A DNA stretch of 7,104 bases from Rhodanobacteraceae bacterium (lineage in GTDB: Bacteria > Pseudomonadota > Gammaproteobacteria > Xanthomonadales > Rhodanobacteraceae), in NCBI GenBank assembly GCA_025928735.1, contig JAICIW010000114.1:1-7104 (forward strand), read 5' to 3'. Of the stretch, positions 1-5,608 are shown piece by piece. A program made the position numbers and the translations under genes. The notes under the pieces were generated by a model that was given only the letters and a program-made list of their open reading frames with translations, had not been told where the DNA came from and did not search any database. The stretch's first letter is position 1; every line of letters begins with the position of its first letter.

Positions 1-633
1 GCAACCCAGGAAGCCGCGATGCGCCGACAGGGGAGATGGGTGCGGCGCCCTCAGAACACAATGGCGGCCGGTGTCGATCAGCCGGCCCTTGGCTTGCGCG
101 TAGGAGCCCCACAGCAAAAATACCAGTCCTTCACGGTCGCGATTCAGCGCATCGATCACCCGATCCGTGAACCCTTCCCAACCCTTGCCCTGGTGTGCAC
201 CGGGACTGCCGGCCTGCACCGTCAGCACCGAGTTCAGCAGCAGCACGCCGCGCTCTGCCCAAGGCGTGAGGCAACCGTGGTCGGGCCGCGCGATGCCGAG
301 ATCGCTCTCGATTTCAGCAAAGATGTTCTGCAGCGACGGCGGCACCGGCACGCCCGGCTGGACCGAAAAACACAGGCCATGCGCCTGGCCCGGCCCGTGG
401 TACGGGTCCTGCCCCAGGATCACGACCTTCACTGCACCGAAGGGCGTCGCATCCAGCGCGGCGAAGATGCGTGGCCCGGGGGGATAGATGCGCTTGCCCG
501 CGTGTTTTTCGGCGCGCAGGAACTCGCTCAGTCGATGCATCTCGGGTCGATCGAAGTGATCGCCCACCCGTGCCTTCCATGAAGGATCGAGTTTCAGGCG
601 CGTGCCGGTTGCGATCTGGTTTTGCTCAAGCAT
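1..633 (-). CDS. ung: Uracil-DNA glycosylase, family 1 (3' end cut by window edge)
   Basis: This enzyme excises uracil from DNA, arising from dCTP deamination or dUTP incorporation, as the first step of base excision repair in the cytoplasm. Translating from the ATG at 631-633 gives 211 residues with no stop before the window edge. The water-activating loop GQDPYHG is at residues 74-80 (D76 is the catalytic Asp). F89 is the uracil-stacking Phe, N134 in LLLNSVLT is the uracil-recognition Asn, and the HPSPLSAHRGF loop at 198-208 carries catalytic H198. All hallmark residues are present. By comparison with the E. coli protein, roughly 25-30 C-terminal residues lie outside the window. The chosen ATG is followed after a few residues by LDPSWKARVGDHF, which matches the usual N-terminus of xanthomonad Ung. 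No good Shine-Dalgarno is visible. It lies 54 bases downstream of the response regulator on the same strand, so co-transcription is plausible. Confidence 0.96.
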   Translation of the reverse strand, partial: MLEQNQIATGTRLKLDPSWKARVGDHFDRPEMHRLSEFLRAEKHAGKRIYPPGPRIFAALDATPFGAVKVVILGQDPYHGPGQAHGLCFSVQPGVPVPPSLQNIFAEIESDLGIARPDHGCLTPWAERGVLLLNSVLTVQAGSPGAHQGKGWEGFTDRVIDALNRDREGLVFLLWGSYAQAKGRLIDTGRHCVLRAPHPSPLSAHRGFLGC

Positions 634-687
634 GGAGGCGCCAGCCAGGTTCAACCCGCCGGACATTGATGCCGGTCTGCCTGCGGG

Positions 688-1524
688 TCAAGACCCACTC
701 TGGGCGCGCGACCGCTGCGCGACGCGCAACTGGAACAGGAGCTTCGTCATCAGCAAGCGTTCCTCGACGGGTTTTTCGACCAGGTCGTTGGCGCCGGCCT
801 TCAAAAGCGCCGCCTGATTCATCGGGTTTTCGTCGCCGGTCATCACCAGCACGGGCAAGCGGCCTTTGCCGAGTTTCAGATCGATCCGGATCCACTCCAG
901 CAAATCGCCCCCGGACATCTCGCCCTTCAGACTGACGTCGGTCAGCACCAGGTCCGGGCCGATTTCGCCCCGATCCTGCGCCGCAGCGAGGAATTCGACG
1001 GCCTCCTCGGCACTGCCCGACAGGTGCACCTCGAGGCCATAGCGTTCCAGCATTCGCCGCGTCGCCAGTGCGACCACGCGGCTGTCCTCGACGTACAGCA
1101 CCTTGCCTTCGGCGCGTTCGACCGGCGCCACGTAACCACGGATGAAATCCGCGAGCGCCGCGTAACCCGCGGCCTTGTCGAAGTAATCGGTGATCGCGTC
1201 GTCGATCTCGCGCTTCTGCAGGCGTTCCTCCACGTCGCCCGAAACCGCGACGATCGGAATGTAGGCCTGTGAGGCGTTGTCGCGCACGTAATGGGCCAGC
1301 GTGGTGCCGTCCATGTCGGGCAGCCGCAACGCGGTCGTGACGAGGTCGACCACGCCTTCGTGCAGCGCCTGTTTGGCTTCGCGCCCACTGGCGCAGGCGA
1401 TCACCGTCGCGCCCGGCAGATCCTTTTCCAACACCCGCGTAACCAGCGTGCGCGCCACCTTCGAGCCATCCACCACCATCACGCGCGGGTTGTCGCTGGC
1501 GATGTGACGAAGAACGTCGTTCAT
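688..1524 (-). CDS. Tandem-receiver response regulator with degenerate first receiver domain
   Basis: This is a 278-residue protein made of two CheY-like receiver (REC) domains and no recognisable output domain. The first REC spans about residues 13-132. It starts VMVVDGSK, so the Mg-binding acidic pair is D19-G20 instead of Asp-Asp. In TTALRLPDMDG, A65 stands where the phosphoacceptor Asp should be. S95 and K117 of the switch are kept. The second REC spans about 140-270 and is complete: acidic pair E146-D147, phosphoacceptor D196 in LVLTD, T229 in VLVMTG, and K251 in EKP. I infer that the first domain cannot be phosphorylated on the usual residue and acts as a binding or dimerising module, while the second receives phosphate from an unknown histidine kinase. 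No kinase is in the window. Its place between ftsX and ung suggests co-transcription with ftsEX (72-base gap), but no functional link to division is shown. The ATG at 1522-1524 has no clear Shine-Dalgarno. I do not recognise a gene name. Confidence 0.93.
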   Translation of the reverse strand: MNDVLRHIASDNPRVMVVDGSKVARTLVTRVLEKDLPGATVIACASGREAKQALHEGVVDLVTTALRLPDMDGTTLAHYVRDNASQAYIPIVAVSGDVEERLQKREIDDAITDYFDKAAGYAALADFIRGYVAPVERAEGKVLYVEDSRVVALATRRMLERYGLEVHLSGSAEEAVEFLAAAQDRGEIGPDLVLTDVSLKGEMSGGDLLEWIRIDLKLGKGRLPVLVMTGDENPMNQAALLKAGANDLVEKPVEERLLMTKLLFQLRVAQRSRAQSGS

Positions 1525-1526
1525 GC

Positions 1527-1544
1527 GGGGTCAGATTTACGTTT
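1527..1544. repeat. GGGGTCAGATTTACGTTT motif, possible solitary mobile-repeat half-site
   Basis: On the plus strand, 1527-1544 reads GGGGTCAGATTTACGTTT, ending two bases upstream of the response regulator ATG. From memory, sequences beginning GGGGTCAGA are common as the outer arms of small dispersed palindromic elements associated with Y1/RAYT-type transposases in gammaproteobacteria. No matching inverted arm is visible nearby, so this could be a decayed half-copy or chance. It is a tentative call. Confidence 0.25.
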
Positions 1545-1596
1545 CGTGTCAGGCGACGCGCAGGGGCACAGGCCAAAAGCAAACCCGACCCTCTTC

Positions 1597-2550
1597 TTAG
1601 CTCTTGGTCCGCGCCAGGTGCCGACTGCTGGCGATCCACGCCCCCAGCCAGCCGAGTGCAACCGCGATGGCCAGCGCCACCCCGAGCGTAACCCAGGACA
1701 ACCCCCCGAAGTGCAGGCGACCTGCGTAACTGGCGACCAGGTCACGCACCGGCGCCGCGAGCACGGCTTCCAGCACCAGCACCAGCAGGACGGCGACGAT
1801 TCCCGCCGCAAGGCCGTACCACACGCCTTCATAAAGATAGGGCCGGCGCACGAACGCCGCGCTGGCGCCGATCAATCGCTGCACCGCGATTTCGTCACCG
1901 CGGCTGCGCAAATCCAGCCGCACCGTGTTGCCGATCACCAGCACCGCCGCCGCCCCCAGCAGCGCAGCCAGCAGCAGCGTCACGCGCCGCCCCAGCGCGA
2001 TCAGCGCGTCCAGGCGTGCGCGCCATTGGCCGTTGTCCTGGACCAGGTCGACGTCCGGCAATGCACGCACCGCCGCCACCATGGATTCCACCTGCACGCG
2101 ATCCGCGTCCGCGCGCGGCTCGACCAGCAACACGAACGGCAGCGGGTTGTCCGACAGCGATTTGATCGCATCGCCGAAGCCCTGCATCGCGGCCAATTCC
2201 GCGAGACCCTGTTGCGGGGTGCGCACCGTCACGCCCGCGACGTCCGCGCGCACGCGCAGCGTCGCGGCCAATTTGTCCGCGCCATCCGCAGCCACGCTGG
2301 ATTTCAGGAACACGCTGACGGATTGCGAATCACCCAGCGCCGTCGCGAGATGCTGCAGATTGGTGAGCAACAGGTAGAACGCCAGCGGCAACGCGAGCGC
2401 GAGGCCCATCACCGCCACCGTGAGCGCGCTGCCGAGCGGTCGCCGTGCCAGTTGGCGCAGGCTGTCGCGCACGCACCACGCATGCTGGCGCCGCCACATC
2501 GCGACGCGCGAATGTCGCACCGGACTGCCCATGGCGACGCGCGCGCTCAT
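1597..2550 (-). CDS. ftsX: Cell-division ABC transporter-like permease FtsX
   Basis: FtsX is the inner-membrane partner of the ATPase FtsE. In the known family, the FtsEX complex sits at the divisome and activates periplasmic amidase regulators such as EnvC, rather than transporting a substrate. The 317-residue protein shows the expected topology. A basic cytoplasmic N-terminus (about 1-39) is followed by TM1 at about 40-62. A periplasmic domain of roughly 125 residues (about 63-187) comes next, containing FGDAIKSLSDNPLPF at 125-139. TM2 is at about 190-210, TM3 at about 245-266 and TM4 at about 286-306. The cytoplasmic loop after TM2, with NTVRLDLRSRGDEIAVQRLIGAS at its core, is the typical FtsX/MacB-type coupling region. 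The start ATG overlaps the ftsE stop as ATGA (4-base overlap), indicating translational coupling and supporting this start over internal Met7 or Met18. It stops with TAA, 72 bases before the response regulator. Confidence 0.95.
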   Translation of the reverse strand: MSARVAMGSPVRHSRVAMWRRQHAWCVRDSLRQLARRPLGSALTVAVMGLALALPLAFYLLLTNLQHLATALGDSQSVSVFLKSSVAADGADKLAATLRVRADVAGVTVRTPQQGLAELAAMQGFGDAIKSLSDNPLPFVLLVEPRADADRVQVESMVAAVRALPDVDLVQDNGQWRARLDALIALGRRVTLLLAALLGAAAVLVIGNTVRLDLRSRGDEIAVQRLIGASAAFVRRPYLYEGVWYGLAAGIVAVLLVLVLEAVLAAPVRDLVASYAGRLHFGGLSWVTLGVALAIAVALGWLGAWIASSRHLARTKS

Positions 2551-3224
2551 GCCACTTGGCTCGCGGGAACGTCGTCGATCAAGTGCCCGTGGTCGAGCAC
2601 CACCACCCGCTGTTTCATCCGTTTCAGCAGCGCGAGGTCGTGACTGGCGATCAGGATGGTGATGCCGGTCTGCCGGAGACCCACGAACAACTGCATGATT
2701 TCTTCCGACAGTTGCGGATCGAGATTGCCGGTGGGTTCGTCGGCGATGATCAGCGCAGGTCTTCCCACGATCGCGCGCGCGATCCCGACACGTTGCTGCT
2801 CACCGGTGGAAAGCCCGGCTGGCGCATCCTTGCCGCGTCCGGCCAATCCGACTTTCTCCAACGCGCCGCGCACGCGCTTGCCGCGGTCCTCGCGGGGGAT
2901 GCCGGCAATCACCAGCGGCAGTGCGACGTTGTCGGCCACGCTGCGATCCATCAGCAGGCGATGATCCTGGAACACCATGCCGATGTCGCGGCGCAAGCGT
3001 GGAATGTCGCGATGTTTCAAGCGCGCGAGATTGCGGCCGTGCACTTCGATCGCGCCGCGGCTGGCACGCTCGATCAGCGCGATCAGTTTCAACAAGGTGG
3101 TCTTGCCCGCGCCCGAGTGGCCGGTGACGAACAACATTTCGCCCGCTTCGACCGTGAACGTCAGGTCGATCAGCGCCTCGCGGCCCTCGGGGTAGCGTTT
3201 GCTGACGGATTCGAAGCGGATCAC
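2547..3224 (-). CDS. ftsE: Cell-division ATP-binding protein FtsE
   Basis: This is the cytoplasmic ABC ATPase that powers FtsX to control septal peptidoglycan hydrolases. It has 225 residues, close to the usual length. Visible motifs are Walker A GHSGAGKTT (35-43), Q-loop Q86 in GMVFQDHRLL, the ABC signature LSTGEQQ (138-144), Walker B ALIIADEPTGNLD (157-169, catalytic E163) and H-loop H195 in IASHD. The signature reads LSTGE rather than the common LSGGE, a mild variation. The start codon is GTG at 3222-3224, giving (M)IRFESVSKRYPEG, which aligns with the standard FtsE N-terminus MIRF. No in-frame ATG lies just upstream and no Shine-Dalgarno is evident. It ends inside the ftsX start (ATGA overlap). 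The gap to the upstream rhlB stop is 169 bases and holds a palindromic repeat. I found no convincing promoter there, so the gene may depend partly on read-through from rhlB. Confidence 0.96.
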   Translation of the reverse strand: MIRFESVSKRYPEGREALIDLTFTVEAGEMLFVTGHSGAGKTTLLKLIALIERASRGAIEVHGRNLARLKHRDIPRLRRDIGMVFQDHRLLMDRSVADNVALPLVIAGIPREDRGKRVRGALEKVGLAGRGKDAPAGLSTGEQQRVGIARAIVGRPALIIADEPTGNLDPQLSEEIMQLFVGLRQTGITILIASHDLALLKRMKQRVVVLDHGHLIDDVPASQVA

Positions 3225-3288
3225 GCGGAGACGGCAACCGGTAATGGGAAATCGGGACTCGCCAATCGGCCAGAGCCTAACAATATTT

Positions 3289-3330
3289 CGTCATTCCGGG
3301 GCGGCCGAAGACGAACCCTGAATCCATGTT
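3289..3330. repeat. Degenerate REP-like palindromic intergenic repeat
   Basis: Between ftsE and rhlB lies an imperfect palindrome. ATTCCGGG (3293-3300) faces CCCTGAAT (3316-3323), giving an 8-bp stem with one mismatch and a 15-base, partly GC-rich centre. The outer context, CGTCATTCCGGGG on one side and CCCTGAATCCATG on the other, resembles the GTCATTCC...GGAATCCATG class of short interspersed palindromes that I recall from Xanthomonadales and other proteobacteria. Transcripts running from rhlB into ftsE would fold through it, so it may affect rhlB mRNA end formation or stability. Family membership is from memory and only this one copy is in the window. Confidence 0.5.
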
Positions 3331-3393
3331 CCAGACGCGCCTGAAAGCAACAACAAGGCAGCCGAACATACCGAATGCGAACGGCGCGGTGCG

Positions 3394-4722
3394 TCAGGCG
3401 TTGGCTGCGGGCGATGCAGCGTGGTCTTTCGGCTTGTGGCGACGGCGGCGCTTGTTGGTGACGGGCTTGCCGGCGCTGGCCGTCGAATTGTCCGCGTCCG
3501 TTTCCGGCTGATCGTGGTGCGTCGCCTGCGGCATCGCGCGCGGCGGCGGCGTCGCGAGCCAGGTCGGCTCGATCGCGCCGACCGGGATCTTCATTTCGAT
3601 GTAGCGCTCGATGTCGGGCAGGTTCATCGCATACAGATCACACGCGAAGCTGATCGCGTCGCCCTCGGCGCCGAGCCGCGCGGTGCGGCCGATGCGGTGC
3701 ACGTAATCCTCGCCGTCCTGCGGCAGGTCGTAATTGAACACGTGGGTGACATCCGGAATATGCAGCCCGCGCGCGGCGACGTCGGTAGCCACCAGCACGT
3801 CGGCCTCGCCCTTCTTGAAGCGTTCCAGCAATTTCTGGCGCTTGGCCTGCGGCACATCGCCCGACAGCGCGCCCACCCTGAAGCCTTGGCGGCGCAAGCG
3901 CTCGGTGACGCGCTCGGCAGCCGCGCGGGTGTTGACGAACACGATGCTGCGCTGCGGATTGCAGTGTTCCAGCAGGTTCAGCAGCAACGGGATCTTTTCT
4001 TCCTTGGCCGGAAAATACACTTGCTGGCGCACCCGGTCGGCGGTGACGTGCTCGGTCTCGACGCTCAGTTTTTCCGGCTGGTTCATGTGTTCGTAGGCAA
4101 GTTCCAGCACGCGGTATGAAAGCGTGGCCGAGAACAACATGCCCTGACGCTCCTCGCGCGGCGGCATTTTGCGCAGAAGATAACGCACGTCCTTGATGAA
4201 GCCGAGGTCGAACATGCGGTCGGCTTCGTCGATCACGGTAGCCTCGACGGCACGGAAGCTGAAGACGTGCTGCTTCAAGTAATCGATCAGGCGGCCGGGT
4301 GTGGCGATGATCACGTCGCAGCCATCACGCAATTGCTGGCGCTGCTTGTCGTAATCGACGCCGCCGTAGATCAGCGCGAAACGCAGGCCGGTGTGGCGGC
4401 CGATCGCCTGCGCATCCTTGTCGATCTGGATCGCGAGTTCGCGGGTCGGTGCGACGATCACCGCGCGCGGATCGTTGTCATGGCGACCCGAAATCGCGGG
4501 CTTGGTGAGCAGCCGGTTCATCACGGCGACCAAAAACGCGCAGGTCTTGCCGGTGCCGGTCTGGGCCTGCCCCGCCACGTCACGCCCTTCCAGCGCGACA
4601 GGCAAGGTCAACGCCTGGATTGGCGTGCAACGGGTGAAGCCGCAATCGGCAAGGCCGGCGGCGAGATGCGGATGCAGGTTGAATTGTTCGAAGAAGGTTT
4701 CGGTGAGGACTTGATCGGCCAC
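3394..4722 (-). CDS. rhlB: ATP-dependent DEAD-box RNA helicase RhlB
   Basis: RhlB unwinds structured RNA and, in gammaproteobacteria, serves in RNase E-based degradosomes. From the GTG at 4720-4722 it is 442 residues. Helicase motifs, in order: Q-motif region with F14 and Q36 (GFTRCTPIQALTLPVAL); Walker A AQTGTGKT (53-60); PTREL (92-96); TPGR (141-144); DEAD (165-168); SAT (198-200); the VFVNT block (261-265); ATDVAARGLHI (312-322); HRIGRTAR (342-349). The tail after about 395 is low-complexity and ends basic, with NKRRRRHKPK at 423-432, a likely RNA or partner contact. The frame stays open upstream to 4953, but those 77 residues are Arg-rich, look non-coding and would lie partly upstream of the proposed promoter. 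I chose the GTG because (M)ADQVLTETFFEQFNLHP aligns end to end with the xanthomonad RhlB N-terminus as I recall it. No strong Shine-Dalgarno is seen. It is divergent from trxA. Confidence 0.93.
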   Translation of the reverse strand: MADQVLTETFFEQFNLHPHLAAGLADCGFTRCTPIQALTLPVALEGRDVAGQAQTGTGKTCAFLVAVMNRLLTKPAISGRHDNDPRAVIVAPTRELAIQIDKDAQAIGRHTGLRFALIYGGVDYDKQRQQLRDGCDVIIATPGRLIDYLKQHVFSFRAVEATVIDEADRMFDLGFIKDVRYLLRKMPPREERQGMLFSATLSYRVLELAYEHMNQPEKLSVETEHVTADRVRQQVYFPAKEEKIPLLLNLLEHCNPQRSIVFVNTRAAAERVTERLRRQGFRVGALSGDVPQAKRQKLLERFKKGEADVLVATDVAARGLHIPDVTHVFNYDLPQDGEDYVHRIGRTARLGAEGDAISFACDLYAMNLPDIERYIEMKIPVGAIEPTWLATPPPRAMPQATHHDQPETDADNSTASAGKPVTNKRRRRHKPKDHAASPAANA

Positions 4723-4911
4723 GGAGTTTTTGCCAGGAAGTGTCTGCGCCACGGCTGGCGTTGTTCGCCAGGATGGCAGGTGAGGGAGCCGGCGCGATGC
4801 CGCCGCACGATTTGCGCGATGGAATCGCCGCGGACGCCGGAAATGCGCCGCAGGCGCCGGGAAACTCGCGGCGACGCCCATGTATCGAGTCGCACGCCGC
4901 TGCAAGTGATT
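4723..4911 (-). other. Probable rhlB 5' untranslated leader with three perfect short hairpins
   Basis: If transcription starts near 4911 (from the extended -10 at 4918-4926), rhlB has a leader of about 190 nt. It contains three perfect small inverted repeats: GCGCC-GCA-GGCGC (4845-4857), GCGAT-GGA-ATCGC (4816-4828) and CTGGCG-TTGTT-CGCCAG (4755-4771), given as plus-strand sequence. The last ends about 32 bases before the GTG. This could be a structured regulatory leader for an RNA helicase gene. High GC makes short hairpins common by chance, so function is inference. Confidence 0.35.
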
Positions 4912-4917
4912 GACTTG

Positions 4918-4926
4918 ATTGTAGCA
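4918..4926 (-). promoter_or_regulatory. Candidate extended -10 promoter for rhlB
   Basis: Read on the minus strand, 4926-4918 is TGCTACAAT, an extended -10 (TGN plus TACAAT, five of six matches to TATAAT). No good -35 is found at 16-18 bases upstream, as is common for extended -10 promoters. It points toward rhlB and lies in the only relatively AT-rich patch of the divergent region. The rho promoter candidate uses the same TGCTA core. Confidence 0.4.
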
Positions 4927-5005
4927 GCACGACGGCGATTGCCGCGCTTGCAATGGCCGCCCTTTCCCCCCATCTTGTCGTCTCCGTTACCGTTCCAGAA
5001 CCCCC

Positions 5006-5332
5006 ATGAGCGAAAACATCACCCACGTCAAAGACGCCGATTTCGAATCCCAAGTGCTGCAATCCGACACTCCGGTGCTGCTGGATTTCTGGGCGGAGTG
5101 GTGCGGGCCGTGCAAATCCATCGCGCCCATGCTGGACGACATCGCCAAGGAATACGCCGGCCGCTTGAAGGTGGTGAAGATCAACATCGACGAGAACCAG
5201 AAGACGCCGATGACCTACGGCATCCGCGGCATCCCCACGCTGATGGTGTTCAAGGCTGGCAAGGTGGAAGCCACCCAGATCGGCGCCGTGGGCAAGGGCC
5301 AGTTGACGCAGCTACTTGAAAAGGTTGTGTAG
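5006..5332 (+). CDS. trxA: Thioredoxin 1 (TrxA)
   Basis: This small cytoplasmic disulfide reductase is reduced by thioredoxin reductase with NADPH. It supplies electrons to ribonucleotide reductase, PAPS reductase, methionine sulfoxide reductases and peroxiredoxins. The 108 residues form a single thioredoxin fold of standard length. The active site WCGPC is at 32-36 with C33 and C36, buried D27 sits in LLDFWAEW, and the cis-proline is P77 in GIRGIPTLMVF. All catalytic features are intact. The ATG at 5006-5008 begins MSENITHVKDADFE, the usual TrxA N-terminus. The bases before it (CCAGAACCCCC) lack a Shine-Dalgarno. It is divergently arranged with rhlB, whose GTG lies 283 bases away, and is followed 276 bases later by rho, as in E. 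coli. I see no convincing plus-strand promoter: TTGACT at 4910-4915 has no acceptable -10 partner, so its promoter is unassigned. Confidence 0.98.
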   Translation: MSENITHVKDADFESQVLQSDTPVLLDFWAEWCGPCKSIAPMLDDIAKEYAGRLKVVKINIDENQKTPMTYGIRGIPTLMVFKAGKVEATQIGAVGKGQLTQLLEKVV

Positions 5333-5463
5333 TTCCCACTCCCTGTACGCATTGGCTGGGGCTACCTCGGCCGAAGCGGCTTGTGTGGAAAGTCAGGCCA
5401 TGGATGGCCGTTCTCGTGCCCATGACGCGAATTGCCGCTCTCCGCGTCAAGGCATGGGGAACC

Positions 5464-5481
5464 GCAATCACGGACGATTGC
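5464..5481. promoter_or_regulatory. 6-bp dyad upstream of the rho promoter, candidate operator
   Basis: GCAATC (5464-5469) and GATTGC (5476-5481) form a perfect inverted repeat with a 6-base spacer. The dyad ends 15 bases before the proposed -35 of rho, where an activator or repressor site would be expected. It lacks a following T-run on either strand, so it does not look like an intrinsic terminator. No regulator is identified. Confidence 0.25.
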
Positions 5482-5496
5482 AAAAACTCGCCCCGC

Positions 5497-5526
5497 TTGT
5501 CGGCGGCCCTCTTACAGTGCTAGATT
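5497..5526 (+). promoter_or_regulatory. Candidate sigma-70 promoter for rho
   Basis: A -35-like TTGTCG (5497-5502, four of six matches) is separated by 18 bases from -10-like TAGATT (5521-5526, four of six). The -10 is preceded by TGC (5518-5520), making an extended -10. The predicted start near 5533 gives a leader of about 75 nt before the rho GTG. A perfect TTGACA (5525-5530) overlaps the -10 but has no -10 of its own at 16-18 bases. Confidence 0.4.
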
Positions 5527-5533
5527 GACATCC

Positions 5534-5580
5534 GGCCGGTGGTGCTTGTGCCCGGCCCTCTTCCCTTTCGTACCCTCCCG
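5534..5580 (+). promoter_or_regulatory. rho leader hairpin followed by C-rich, G-poor rut-like tract
   Basis: GGCCGG (5534-5539) and CCGGCC (5552-5557) form a perfect 6-bp GC stem with a 12-base loop. It is followed by a pyrimidine tract: positions 5556-5580 hold 14 C, 8 T, 2 G and 1 A, with many YC dinucleotides, the composition Rho prefers at its primary RNA-binding site. A second small hairpin, GCGC-TTCGT-GCGC (5580-5592), precedes the Shine-Dalgarno GAGG (5597-5600). In E. coli, rho is autoregulated through its leader. The same logic here is inference from composition and position. Confidence 0.4.
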
Positions 5581-5608
5581 CGCTTCGTGCGCCGATGAGG
5601 CTTATCCC

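Noticed and set aside
637..687. Nested inverted repeats (ACCCGC/GCGGGT and CCGG/CCGG) in the gap between the response regulator and ung as a terminator
   Set aside because: Short GC stems with large internal loops and no T-run. Expected by chance in sequence this GC-rich.
1291..2643. Long plus-strand open frame (450 codons) antisense to the response regulator, ftsX and ftsE
   Set aside because: His/Gln/Arg-rich composition typical of the antisense of GC-rich coding DNA. No domain is recognisable, and the opposite strand encodes clear FtsX and FtsE.
2445..3344. Plus-strand open frame of 299 codons opposite ftsE
   Set aside because: Antisense shadow. FtsE on the minus strand has all ABC motifs in order.
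4910..4940. TTGACT (4910-4915) as the -35 of a trxA promoter
   Set aside because: No acceptable -10 at 16-19 bases. The best option, GCGATT, matches only two of six positions.
4723..4953. 77-residue N-terminal extension of RhlB from an upstream start at 4953
   Set aside because: The segment is Arg-rich without domain character and begins upstream of the best promoter candidate. The RhlB family alignment fits the GTG at 4722 exactly.
5396..5409. GGCCA-TGGA-TGGCC hairpin after trxA as an intrinsic terminator
   Set aside because: The stem is only 5 bp and no T-run follows (next bases GTTCTCG). It is not enough to call a terminator.
5422..5523. 33-codon ORF upstream of rho, the same length I recall for the E. 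coli rho leader peptide
   Set aside because: It has no Shine-Dalgarno and no sequence similarity I can see to RhoL, and it ends inside the proposed rho -10, so it would not be on the main rho transcript. The length match is probably coincidence.
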